Origin: Streptomyces cellostaticus
GTDB taxonomy: Bacteria > Actinomycetota > Actinomycetes > Streptomycetales > Streptomycetaceae
Assembly (NCBI RefSeq): GCF_023630175.1
Contig: NZ_JALLIN010000020.1
Span: forward strand, 59,261 to 123,260
DNA: 64,000 nucleotides
Direction of reading: 5' to 3'
A program made the translations under genes and the position numbers. Shown piece after piece: positions 34,348 through 42,848 of the stretch. The notes under the pieces were generated by a model that did not search any database, was not told the origin of the DNA, and was given only the letters and a program-made list of their open reading frames with translations. The stretch's first letter is position 1, and each line of letters starts with the position of its first letter.

Positions 34348-35133
34348 GTGTCCGGCGCCGGAGGGCCGGACGGCCGCGCCGCGTCCACCGCTGCGCCCCT
34401 CGTGAAACGCGAGGACACCGCCGAACTGGCCGGCAGCACCGGCCTCGGCGCGTGGGCGGCGTTCATCGTGCTGGCCATGGTCGTCGCCGGCCGGGGCGGT
34501 TCGCCGCTGTGGCTGGACGACGCCGGCCTCGCCTGGGCGGTCGGCCACCGCCCCGACCTGGCCGTGGCCGTGGCACGCGGCGTGACCGGCACCGGTACGG
34601 GCGTCGTCCCCTACGTCCTCGCGGCCGTGGCCGGCGTCGTGGCGGGACGCACCGGGCGGCAGCGGCTGCTCGCGGCCGCGCTCTGCCTCGCCTGCCTCGG
34701 ACTCGGCCAGGCGCTGCGGTACGGCGTGATGGAACTGGTCCACCGGCCGCGCCCACCGCACGGGGACTGGGCGACCCACGCGAGCGGCTGGGCGTTCCCG
34801 TCCGGGCACACCACCACGGCCGCCCTCACCGCCGGGATACTGATCGTCGCGCTGACCCTGCGCGCCCCGCGCGGGGGCACGGCACTGCGGGTCGCCGTCG
34901 GCTGCTGGGGTCTGCTGGTGGGCCTGAGCCGCTGCTATCTCGGCGTGCACTGGCTCACCGACGTCATGGGCGGCTGGCTGTTCGCCGCGGGCTGGCTCGG
35001 GGCGTGCCTGTGCGCGGCCGCCCACCTGCCGCCCGCCTCCTTCCCCACCCGCCCGACCGATCCGGCCGCGAGGCAGACGGAGGACCATGCGCCCCAGGAT
35101 CCTGGTGGTCGAGGACGATCACGCCCTGCGTGA
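34348..35133 (+). CDS. PAP2-family membrane phosphatase
   Basis: About 261 aa with six hydrophobic segments. The three phosphatase motifs are present: a RPRPPHGDW-type first motif in MELVHRPRPPHGD, FPSGHTTTAAL, and SRCYLGVHWLTDVMGG. The likely substrate is undecaprenyl diphosphate or phosphatidate. The start is unclear: GTG 34348 or GTG 34402, neither with a good ribosome site, so reinitiation after dedA is possible. The 3' end overlaps the response regulator start by 47 nt. Confidence 0.88.
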   Translation: MSGAGGPDGRAASTAAPLVKREDTAELAGSTGLGAWAAFIVLAMVVAGRGGSPLWLDDAGLAWAVGHRPDLAVAVARGVTGTGTGVVPYVLAAVAGVVAGRTGRQRLLAAALCLACLGLGQALRYGVMELVHRPRPPHGDWATHASGWAFPSGHTTTAALTAGILIVALTLRAPRGGTALRVAVGCWGLLVGLSRCYLGVHWLTDVMGGWLFAAGWLGACLCAAAHLPPASFPTRPTDPAARQTEDHAPQDPGGRGRSRPA

Positions 35134-35749
35134 CGTGCTGCGCCGCGGCCTGTACGAGGAGGACTTCGACCCGGTCCCGGCCGCGGACGGCGCGACCGCC
35201 CTGCGGCTGGCCACCGCCGGCGTCGCGGCGGTCGTCCTGGACGTCGGCCTGCCCGACGCGGACGGCCGGGACGTGTGCCAGGCGATGCGGGCCAACGGCT
35301 GCCTCGCCCCGGTGATCTTCCTGACCGCCCGGCACCGGCTCACCGATCGCCTGGCGGGGTTCTCCGCCGGGGGCGACGACTACCTGCCCAAGCCCTTCCA
35401 CCTCGCCGAACTCGCCGCCCGGCTGAGAGCCGTACTCAAACGGAACCCCGCGCACGAGGTGGTCTCGGCCGGTGACCTGGTCCTCGACGCGGTGGACCAC
35501 CTGATGACCGTGCACGGCACCCGGGTCGCCCTGTCCCCCACCGAGTTCCGGCTGCTGGCCACCCTCGTCGCCGCGGACGGCACCCTCGTGCGCCGCCGTG
35601 ACCTGGTGCGGGCCGGCTGGCCCGAGGGCGCGCAGGTCAGCGACAACACGCTGGACCAGTACCTGAGCCGGCTGCGCCGCAAGCTGCGCGAGGCCGGCAG
35701 CGGCCGGACGGTCGGCACCGCGCGCGGAGTCGGGCACCGCCTGTCATGA
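35087..35749 (+). CDS. OmpR-family response regulator
   Basis: 220 aa: receiver domain with the acidic pair EDD near residue 9, phosphoacceptor in VVLDVGLPDADGRD, and Lys in YLPKPFH. The winged helix follows (LSPTEFRLLATLV, DNTLDQYLSRLRRKL, GVGHRLS). The ATG at 35087 has ACGGAGGACC upstream and lies inside the end of the PAP2 gene. It overlaps the kinase start by 4 nt (ATGA). Likely targets are dedA/PAP2 or envelope genes. Confidence 0.93.
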   Translation: MRPRILVVEDDHALRDVLRRGLYEEDFDPVPAADGATALRLATAGVAAVVLDVGLPDADGRDVCQAMRANGCLAPVIFLTARHRLTDRLAGFSAGGDDYLPKPFHLAELAARLRAVLKRNPAHEVVSAGDLVLDAVDHLMTVHGTRVALSPTEFRLLATLVAADGTLVRRRDLVRAGWPEGAQVSDNTLDQYLSRLRRKLREAGSGRTVGTARGVGHRLS

Positions 35750-37131
35750 ACCGTGCCTCACGTACCCCGCGCCGCCTCGCCCCGCGCACTCTCCGCGGCC
35801 GCCTCTCCCTGGTGGCGCTGACCACCGCCGCCCTGCTGATGACGATCCTGACCGTGCTGTTCAACACCGTGATGGACCGTCGTCTGCGGCACCAGGCGGA
35901 CGACGAACTGCGCAGCCGGGCGGCGGCCGTCGCCGCCACCGTCGACACCACGGGACGCCGGGCGCGTGTCCTGGAAACCGTCAACGACCGTCTGCTCGAC
36001 ACGAATGTGTGGATCTACGCCGGCACCCGGCTGCTGGAGAGACCGCCGTCCGCCGAGGCGGGCAGCCCGCCGGCCCGGGCCGCCGGCCGGCTGGCCTCGC
36101 GGGGCGGGGACGCCTGCGCGACCGTCCTGGACCTCGGCCGCCGGCCCGTCCGGCTGTGCTCCCGGACCGTCCCCGGCCGGCGTGCCGCTGCCACCGTCGT
36201 CACCGCCCTGGACCTGACCCCGTACCGCGGTTCGGCCGACACCCTGCTGGTGGGGTCGCTCCTGCTGGACGTCGTGATGCTCGGCTGCACCTACGTGCTC
36301 ACCCGCCTGTCCGTCGGCCGGGCCCTGCGCCCGGTGCGGACGATGACCGACCGGGCCGCGCGGTGGAGCGCGGTGGGCTCGGACCAGCGCTTCGGCACGG
36401 AGGACCATCCGGCCGAACTCGCCCGCCTGGGCGCCTCCCTGGACGCGCTGCTGGACCGCATACGCACCGTCCTGCGCCACGAGCGGCAGCTCACCGCGGA
36501 GCTGTCCCACGAACTGCGCACGCCGCTCACCCGGATCGTCATGGAACTCGACTGGTGGCGGGCGCGTCCCCGCACGGACGCCGAGACGAACACCGCCCAG
36601 GAGACGATCGCGGAGGCCGCCCGGTCCATGCGCACGATCTGCGACACGCTCCTGGACGACGCCCGCGAGAACGCGCTCGCCCCCGCGACGGCCCCCGGCA
36701 CGACCGACGTCGTGCCCGTCCTGGACCGCCTGCTCCGGCGCCTCGACACACCGGGCCGGGTCAGGACGGCGCTGGAGGCGCGAACGCCGGCGCTGGAGGC
36801 GGGAGTCGCGCCCGCCCACCTCGAACGCATCCTCAGTCCGCTGCTCACCAACGCCGCCCGCTACGCCCGTTCGCGCGTGACGGTGTCCGCGCGGCACGTC
36901 CCCGGCGCCGTGCTGATCGACGTCGTCGACGACGGCCCCGGTGTCCCGGAGACGTTCGGGGGCGAGCTGTTCCAGCCCGGCCGGCGCGCCGATCCCGGCG
37001 ACGGGCACGACGGCGCGGGCCTGGGGCTGCCGCTCGCGCGGCGGCTGGCCCGCGCCGTCGGCGGGGAGGTGTCCCACGACCCCGCGCACGGGCCCGGGGC
37101 CAGGTTCACGGTCAGCCTGCCCGCCGGGTGA
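35746..37131 (+). CDS. Sensor histidine kinase
   Basis: 461 aa. Transmembrane helices at about 20-42 and 165-185 enclose a roughly 120-residue extracytoplasmic sensor with two cysteines. HAMP-like sequence follows (GRALRPVRTMTDRAARW). The phosphorylated His is H255 in LSHELRTPLTRI. The ATPase has LTNAARYAR (N box), DDGPGVP (G1) and GAGLGLPLARRLA (G2). It is coupled to the regulator gene by ATGA. Its 3' end overlaps the convergent membrane-protein gene by 20 bp. Confidence 0.92.
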   Translation: MNRASRTPRRLAPRTLRGRLSLVALTTAALLMTILTVLFNTVMDRRLRHQADDELRSRAAAVAATVDTTGRRARVLETVNDRLLDTNVWIYAGTRLLERPPSAEAGSPPARAAGRLASRGGDACATVLDLGRRPVRLCSRTVPGRRAAATVVTALDLTPYRGSADTLLVGSLLLDVVMLGCTYVLTRLSVGRALRPVRTMTDRAARWSAVGSDQRFGTEDHPAELARLGASLDALLDRIRTVLRHERQLTAELSHELRTPLTRIVMELDWWRARPRTDAETNTAQETIAEAARSMRTICDTLLDDARENALAPATAPGTTDVVPVLDRLLRRLDTPGRVRTALEARTPALEAGVAPAHLERILSPLLTNAARYARSRVTVSARHVPGAVLIDVVDDGPGVPETFGGELFQPGRRADPGDGHDGAGLGLPLARRLARAVGGEVSHDPAHGPGARFTVSLPAG

Positions 37132-38017
37132 CCGGGGTCCGCTCCTCCCCCACCGGCCGGGCGGCGGCGGACCGGCGCTCCCGCACCTGCGCGTACGCCA
37201 TCAGTGTGAACAGGACGGCGAGGAGGACGGCGGACGAGCCCGCCGTACCCAGGTCCAGGCCGCCCTTGGCGACCGGCTTGGTGAGGAGGTCGCCCGCGGT
37301 GGCCCCCAGCGGGCGGGTGAGGACGAAGGCGATCCAGAACAGCAGGACGTTCGGCACCACGGGCACCTTCGTCAGCACCAGGAGCACGCCGAGCAGCCCG
37401 GTCACGAGCAGTGCGCCACCGGCGTAGCCGAGGCCGGAGCTGTCGGAGAGGAAGTCGCCCGCGGAGGTGCCGAGCGTGTTCGACACCAGGATCGCCGACC
37501 AGAACAGGGCCTCACCCCTGAAGGTGACGATGTCGCGGATCTGGAACGTCGCCCCGCTCAGCTTCCAGACGGCGAAGATCGCCAGCAGGACCGAGATCAG
37601 GACGGCCGCCCCGGCGGGGTAGCCCAGACCGAGGCCCTGGGGGCCCCAGCCCAGTCTCGTCGTGCCCGCCGCGAGGTACCCGGTGCCGGCGTCGCGGTTC
37701 ATGAAGTCGGACATCGTGGTGCCGGCCATGCTGGTCGACAGGATCACCGTCCAGTAGAGGAACGGGTGGTAGCGGCTGGACCGGAGCTGGACCACCAGCG
37801 TCACCACGAAGACCAGGAACAGCGCGATCGTCGTGAGGAAGTAGCCCAGCTTCAGGGTCTGTGCGAAGAGGTCGCCCGCCGTCTCGCCCAGGGTCGTCGC
37901 GGCGATCTTCATGACCCAGAACGCCGACGTGGCCTCGGGCAGCTTCTTCGTCACCGACTCGGCCGTGTGCGACGCGCTCGCCGCGTCGAGGCCGGTGAGG
38001 ACCTCCGGTTGCTCCAC
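37112..38017 (-). CDS. COG4705-type polytopic membrane protein
   Basis: 301 aa, about eight to ten helices. The family repeat ATTLGETAGDLF, SNTLGTSAGDFLSDS and TRPLGATAGDLLTKP occurs three times, with a weaker fourth (STSMAGTTMSDFMNRD), showing internal duplication. GTG 38017 follows GGGAGAG. Function is unknown; members have been annotated as membrane-anchored proteins often found near PAP2/two-component genes. Convergent with the histidine kinase and overlapping it by 20 bp. Confidence 0.85.
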   Translation of the reverse strand: MEQPEVLTGLDAASASHTAESVTKKLPEATSAFWVMKIAATTLGETAGDLFAQTLKLGYFLTTIALFLVFVVTLVVQLRSSRYHPFLYWTVILSTSMAGTTMSDFMNRDAGTGYLAAGTTRLGWGPQGLGLGYPAGAAVLISVLLAIFAVWKLSGATFQIRDIVTFRGEALFWSAILVSNTLGTSAGDFLSDSSGLGYAGGALLVTGLLGVLLVLTKVPVVPNVLLFWIAFVLTRPLGATAGDLLTKPVAKGGLDLGTAGSSAVLLAVLFTLMAYAQVRERRSAAARPVGEERTPVTRRAG

Positions 38018-38235
38018 TTCAGCTCTCCCGTCGGGTCGGAGCGACAGGGCGCTCGCCCTCGGGAGACGGGACGAGCGCCCGCGAGATCGAGCCGGCCGCC
38101 GACGGCGTCCGTGGTCACCGACCGTGGCACGAAGTACCTGAACGCGTCCTGAACACCTGCCGGGCGGCGGCTCAGTCCCGGCACCGGGCCCCTCCCCTCC
38201 CCGTCGCTCCACGCGCACACCGCCGGGTCGTAGTA

Positions 38236-38280
38236 CCCCGGTACCACCCGCCGTGCGGGCTTCGGCCCCCGGTACCACCG
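38236..38280 (+). repeat. Direct repeats upstream of the ABC exporter operon
   Basis: CCCCGGTACCACC occurs at 38236-38248 and 38267-38279, 31 bp apart (three helical turns). The first copy is also part of the inverted repeat GTACC-CC-GGTAC. The pair sits about 85-130 bp before the ABC ATPase start, so it is a candidate binding site for the NarL-type regulator encoded at the operon end. The rest of 38018-38363 shows no gene. Confidence 0.5.
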
Positions 38281-38363
38281 AATTCGGACATATCGGCCCT
38301 AGCGTTGCGGAGGAGGCGTCGGGCGGGCCGGCCGCCGCAGCCCCCGAACGAGGGAGAACGCGA

Positions 38364-39299
38364 ATGATCGACGCACAGCGGCTCACCAAGAGGTACGGCG
38401 GGAAGACGGCCGTGGACGGGCTGGGCTTCACGGTGAGACCGGGGACGGTGACCGGCTTCCTGGGGCCCAACGGCGCGGGCAAGTCCACGACGATGCGCAT
38501 GATCGTCGGGCTGGACGCCCCGACGAGCGGCTCCGTCACGGTGAACGGACGGCGCTACGCCCGCCACCGGGCACCGCTGCAGGAGGTCGGGGTGCTGCTG
38601 GAGGCGAGGTCGGTCCACCCCGGGCGCTCGGCCCGCGGCCACCTCAGGGCCCTCGCGCTCACCCACGGCATTCCGCGCCGCCGGGTCGACGAGGTCGTCG
38701 AACTGGCCGGTCTCGGCAGCGTCGCGAAGAAGCGGGCGGGCGCCTTCTCCCTGGGTATGGGACAGCGCCTGGGCATCGCCGCCGCACTGCTCGGCGACCC
38801 GCAGACGGTGATGCTGGACGAGCCCGTCAACGGCCTGGACCCCGAGGGCGTGCGCTGGATCAGGAACCTGCTCACCTCCCTCGCCGCCGAGGGGCGCACG
38901 GTCTTCGTCTCCTCGCACCTGATGAGCGAGGTGTCGCTGGTGGCGGACCACCTGATCATCGTGGGACGCGGGCGGCTGCTGGCCGACACGACCGTGCGGG
39001 ACCTGGTCCGCGAGGCGGGCGGCGACAGCGTGAAGGTCGCGACGGCCGACCCCGCGCGGCTGCGGGACGTGCTGGCCGGACCCGGCGTGGAGGTCACCGG
39101 CCGCGTCGGTTCCGAGGAACTGCAGGTGACCGGGGTGTCCGCACGCGAGATCGGGCTGAAGGCCGCCGAGCACGGGATCCCCCTGTTCGAGCTGACCTCG
39201 AAGGCGGTGTCGCTGGAGGAGGCGTTCATGGAACTGACCCGGGACGCCGTGGAGTACCACGGCGCCGCGACCGGCGAGACCTCCGGGAGCGCGGCATGA
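38364..39299 (+). CDS. ABC transporter ATP-binding protein (drug-export type)
   Basis: 311-aa ATPase: Walker A GPNGAGKST near residue 38, signature FSLGMGQRLGIAAAL, Walker B VMLDEPVNGLDPEG and the H-loop VSSHLMSEV. The C-terminal extension is typical of antibiotic-export ATPases (DrrA/CcmA-like). ATG 38364 has AGGGAGA upstream. It overlaps the permease by 4 nt (ATGA). Operon order ATPase-permease-kinase-regulator resembles envelope-stress or bacitracin-type detoxification modules. Confidence 0.93.
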   Translation: MIDAQRLTKRYGGKTAVDGLGFTVRPGTVTGFLGPNGAGKSTTMRMIVGLDAPTSGSVTVNGRRYARHRAPLQEVGVLLEARSVHPGRSARGHLRALALTHGIPRRRVDEVVELAGLGSVAKKRAGAFSLGMGQRLGIAAALLGDPQTVMLDEPVNGLDPEGVRWIRNLLTSLAAEGRTVFVSSHLMSEVSLVADHLIIVGRGRLLADTTVRDLVREAGGDSVKVATADPARLRDVLAGPGVEVTGRVGSEELQVTGVSAREIGLKAAEHGIPLFELTSKAVSLEEAFMELTRDAVEYHGAATGETSGSAA

Positions 39300-40156
39300 G
39301 CACGCTCACGGCCACTCACGAGACCCCCGAGACCCCCGAGACCGCTCCGGCCGGTCGGGGCCGGCCCGCCTACCGGGTGACCGGACGACGCGTGCTGTCC
39401 TCCGAGTGGGCCAAACTCTGGTCCCTGCGCTCCACCTGGATCACCCTCGGCCTCGGCCTGCTGTTCCTCGTCGCCTTCGGCGTCATCGCCGCGAGCCACT
39501 ACAGGTCCGGTCCGGGCTCGGGCCGGCCCGCGGAGCGCGACTTCGCCGACGCGACGGCCGTGAGCCTGTCGCTGTTCGGCACGAACTTCGCCCAGTTGGC
39601 CCTCGGCGTGCTCGGCGTGCTGGTCACGGCGGGCGAGTACGCCACCGGGATGATCCGCTCGACCATGGCCGCGGTGCCGCGCCGGCTGCCCGTGCTGTGG
39701 TCCAAGGCCGCGGTGTACGGAGTGGTCGCACTGGCGGTCGCCACCGTGGGCGCGTTCGCCGCCTTCCTCGTCGGCAGCCGGATCGTCTCCGGCACGCCGG
39801 CCGCCATGGGACTCGGCCACGCGGGCGTCGTACGCAGTCTGCTGGGCGCCGGGCTCTACCTCGGCCTGGTCGGCGTGATCGGCTCCGCCCTGGGCGCGCT
39901 GCTGCGGTCGGTGGCGGGCGGCGTCTCGGTGCTCGTGGCCGCGTTCCTGCTCGTCCCCGGGCTGGTCACCCTGCTGCCCAGCTCGTGGCAGGCGGACATC
40001 GACCCCTACCTGCCGAGCCACGCGGGCCAGGCGGTCTTCGCCCTGACCCACGACTCGACCACCCTCTCGCCGGGGGCCGGGCTCCTGGTCCTCCTCGGCT
40101 GGACGGCCCTGGCGCTGGGCGGGGCGGCGTACCGGCTGTTGCGCAGCGACGTGTGA
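39296..40156 (+). CDS. ABC transporter permease
   Basis: 286 aa with about six membrane helices. The opening cytoplasmic stretch VLSSEWAKLWSLRSTWITL is a hallmark of ABC-2 type permeases paired with actinobacterial exporters. Later GEYATGMIRSTMAAVPRR links helices 2 and 3. Coupled to the ATPase by ATGA overlap. Substrate unknown. Confidence 0.9.
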   Translation: MSTLTATHETPETPETAPAGRGRPAYRVTGRRVLSSEWAKLWSLRSTWITLGLGLLFLVAFGVIAASHYRSGPGSGRPAERDFADATAVSLSLFGTNFAQLALGVLGVLVTAGEYATGMIRSTMAAVPRRLPVLWSKAAVYGVVALAVATVGAFAAFLVGSRIVSGTPAAMGLGHAGVVRSLLGAGLYLGLVGVIGSALGALLRSVAGGVSVLVAAFLLVPGLVTLLPSSWQADIDPYLPSHAGQAVFALTHDSTTLSPGAGLLVLLGWTALALGGAAYRLLRSDV

Positions 40157-40182
40157 GGGGCGGGCGGCCGCATCATGGGCCG

Positions 40183-41478
40183 ATGACCTACGTGACCGCC
40201 GAGGACCTCGGCGCGATGGGTCCGCTGGTCGCCCGGCTCGGCCGGGCCGGCCGGCGGCTCCGGCACGCCGACCGGACCCGTCCGTGGGTCCTGGACGCCG
40301 CGGTGGTGGTCCTGGTGTTCTCGCTGTTCTGCCTGCCGGACCTGTTGCACGCGATCGGCGGGCACGGCGACGGACCGCACCGCTTCCGCGTGGCGTTCAC
40401 CCGACTCCCCGTGGCGGGCACGGCCGCCCTTCAGGCCGGGCTGGTAGTGCCGCTGCTGTGGCGCCGCCGGGCACCCGCCGCCGCGTTCGGCGCGGTGACG
40501 GCCGTGTTCGTCCTCCAGTGGTCGCTGGGCGCCGCGCTCCGTGCGGACGTCGCGCTCTTCGTCGCCCTGTACAGCCTGGCCCTGCACGGGCCGCTGCGGC
40601 AGCTCCCCTGGGCCTGTGCGGTCCTGGCGGGTGCGCTGGCCCTGGTCGCGGCGCGGGTCTCGGCGGCGGTACCGGTCTCGGACGCGCTCTTCTTCCTGCT
40701 CAGCACCGCCACCGCGGCCCTCGCGCTCGGTCTGATGATCCGCATCCGGCGGGCCCAGCTCGCCGGGCTGCGGGACCGCGCGGCGCGGCTGGAGGTCGAA
40801 CGCGACCAGCGCGGCCGGCTGGCCGTCGCGGCCGAACGGGCGCGGGTGGCCCGGGAGATGCACGACATCGTCGGCCACAACCTGTCCGTCGTCATCACGC
40901 TCGCCGACGCCGGCGCCTACGCCACCGCCGCCGCCCCGGAGCGCGGGGAGGAGGCTCTGCGCCTCATCGGCGACACCGGCCGTCAGGCCCTGCGCGAACT
41001 GCGCCGGGTGCTCGGCGTGCTGCGCGAGGAGGAGGGCCCGCGGACCGGGCCAGAGCTGAGTCCGCAGCCGGGTCTCGCGGACGTCGACGCGCTGTGCGAG
41101 GGGGTGCGGGCCGCGGGCCTGGAGGTCGTCTACCGTACGGCCGGCGACGTCGACGCCCTGGACAGCGGGGTGCAGCTCACGGTCTACCGCATCGTGCAGG
41201 AGGCCCTGACGAACACCCTGAAGCACGCCGGGGCCGGTGCCCGCGCGGACCTGGCGATCGTCGTGGAGGACGCGCGGCTGACGATCGCGGTCCAGGACTC
41301 CGGTCCGCCCGCCGCGGCCGGCCGTCCCGGCAGGGCGAACGGGGAAGGACACGGACTGATGGGCATGCGGGAACGGGCGGCCCTCCATCGAGGGCACGTC
41401 AGCGCGGGTCCCCTGGGCCCGGGTTGGACGGTGCGCGCCGCCCTCGACCTCGGCCCCCGGGGCGGTGCGGCCGGATGA
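40183..41478 (+). CDS. HisKA_3 (DesK/NarX-type) sensor histidine kinase
   Basis: 431 aa. Five to six hydrophobic segments in residues 35-185 form a membrane-embedded sensor with almost no extracytoplasmic loop, typical of intramembrane sensing. The phosphorylated His is H227 in REMHDIVGHNLSVV; the HATPase has LTNTLKHAGAGAR and GHGLMGMRERAALHRG. ATG 40183 lies 26 nt after the permease stop. ATGA overlap with the regulator gene indicates coupling. The signal may be transporter occupancy or membrane damage. Confidence 0.92.
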   Translation: MTYVTAEDLGAMGPLVARLGRAGRRLRHADRTRPWVLDAAVVVLVFSLFCLPDLLHAIGGHGDGPHRFRVAFTRLPVAGTAALQAGLVVPLLWRRRAPAAAFGAVTAVFVLQWSLGAALRADVALFVALYSLALHGPLRQLPWACAVLAGALALVAARVSAAVPVSDALFFLLSTATAALALGLMIRIRRAQLAGLRDRAARLEVERDQRGRLAVAAERARVAREMHDIVGHNLSVVITLADAGAYATAAAPERGEEALRLIGDTGRQALRELRRVLGVLREEEGPRTGPELSPQPGLADVDALCEGVRAAGLEVVYRTAGDVDALDSGVQLTVYRIVQEALTNTLKHAGAGARADLAIVVEDARLTIAVQDSGPPAAAGRPGRANGEGHGLMGMRERAALHRGHVSAGPLGPGWTVRAALDLGPRGGAAG

Positions 41479-42143
41479 CCACCGTGCTCGTCGTGGACGA
41501 CCAGCCCCTCCAGCGCTACGGCTTCCGCATGCTGCTGGACTCCGTGCCCGGTACCGAGGTGGTCGGCGAGGCAGCGCACGGCACCGAGGCCGTGCGCAAG
41601 GCCGCCGAACTGCGCCCCGACGTCGTCCTGATGGACGTGCGCATGCCGGGTATGGACGGCATCGAGGCCACGCGCCGCATCGTCGCCACGGGCGGCCGTT
41701 CCCGGGTCCTCGTCCTGACCACCTTCGACCTCGACGAGTACGTCCACGCGGCCCTGCGCGCCGGGGCCAGCGGTTTCCTGCTGAAGGACGCCCGCCCCGA
41801 GGAACTCCTCGCCGGCATCCGCGCCGTGGCCGCCGGCGACGCGGTGATCGCGCCCGCGCTCACCCGCCGCCTGCTGCGGGAGTTCGCCCGGCTCGTACCC
41901 GTCGGCGGCGACGGCTCCGAGGGGGATCCGCGTCTGGGCGCCCTCACCGACCGCGAACGGGAGATCCTCGTCGCCATCGGCAGGGGGTGGACCAACAGCG
42001 AGATCGCCGCGCGTTTCGTGCTGTCGGAGTCCACGGTGAAGACGCACGTCGGCCGAGTGCTGGCCAAGATCGGCGCCCGGGACCGCATTCAGGCGGTGAT
42101 CTTCGCCTACGACCACGGGCTGGCCCGGCCTCAAGCGGGCTAG
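41475..42143 (+). CDS. NarL/LuxR-family response regulator
   Basis: 222 aa: receiver domain ([14 protein letters not shown]; phosphoacceptor in [13 protein letters not shown]; Lys in GFLLKDA) and a LuxR helix-turn-helix ([35 protein letters not shown]). Partner of the preceding kinase; likely controls the ABC genes. The final G of its TAG stop (42143) is the first base of the inverted-repeat element that follows. Confidence 0.93.
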   Translation: MTTVLVVDDQPLQRYGFRMLLDSVPGTEVVGEAAHGTEAVRKAAELRPDVVLMDVRMPGMDGIEATRRIVATGGRSRVLVLTTFDLDEYVHAALRAGASGFLLKDARPEELLAGIRAVAAGDAVIAPALTRRLLREFARLVPVGGDGSEGDPRLGALTDREREILVAIGRGWTNSEIAARFVLSESTVKTHVGRVLAKIGARDRIQAVIFAYDHGLARPQAG

Positions 42144-42302
42144 TGCCGCGTCAGCCGAGGTTCGCCCGTCGAGGAGCGGTGTCCGGTGGGTGCGCCCGGC
42201 GTGCCGGCAGGCCCTCGTACCGGGCGTACTCGGGCTCTCGGCCGGTGCGGCGGCAGTGCCCGCCGGGCGTCGCGACGGGGCTGACCTCGGCTGACGCGGC
42301 AC
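42143..42302. mobile_element. MITE-like element, copy A (160 bp)
   Basis: Bounded by perfect 19-bp terminal inverted repeats: GTGCCGCGTCAGCCGAGGT at 42143-42161 and its complement at 42284-42302. Imperfect symmetry continues inward (CGCCCGTCG). Interior hairpins include CGGCGG/CCGCCG near 42250-42266. No protein is encoded. A second copy, about 85% identical in the same orientation on the plus strand, is at 62438-62600. The left end is flanked by TA, the right end by CG, so a target duplication is not preserved. Confidence 0.75.
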
Positions 42303-42848
42303 CGGGTGTGCTGTCCGGGGGGAGGGTTTGCCGCCGGACGTCGTGAGCCGTCGTGAGCCGGTGGGCCTCTCCGGTCACGGCACGCGGACGATCGCCTGCG
42401 CCGGGCCGGAGGGGTCGCCGCAGCGCAGGCCCTGGGCCCCGGGCGTACCGGCCGGTGCGGGCCGGTGGCGGACGGCCCCGGACGCGGCGGACGACCTGGG
42501 AAGGAACGATGGACGGCCCGGGGGGACGGCCCAGGGGCCGGTGGCCCGCCCGGGACCGGTGAACGGCCCGGGGGACAACTCCGGGGCCGGCTGGTGGCCC
42601 GCCCGGCGCGGTGAACGACCCTGGGGCAGTAGACGGCCCGGGGCGGCCGCGGACTCCTCGGCGGGCCGGCCGCACGGGTCCCCTGGCGCCGTGCCCGGCG
42701 GTCTGCCGGAAGCCGCCGGCGCGGTCCGGCACGGCCTCGCGCTCATCCGTCCGGGGTACCCGCCGCCGCGCCCGCGTGTGTCCGCGGCCGGCGGCGGGTC
42801 AGGGTGCGCACCGTGGGAGCCAAGGAACCGGGATCTCGGCGAGGACAG
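42303..42848. other. GC-rich intergenic stretch before the CorA gene
   Basis: 545 bp without a supported gene. GTCGTGAGCC is tandemly repeated near 42339-42358. From about 42510 to 42640 there are degenerate repeats built from GACGGCCCGGGG and CCGGTGAACGGCCCGGGG. Frames through it are Gly/Pro/Arg low-complexity. It must include the promoter for 42849. Confidence 0.5.
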
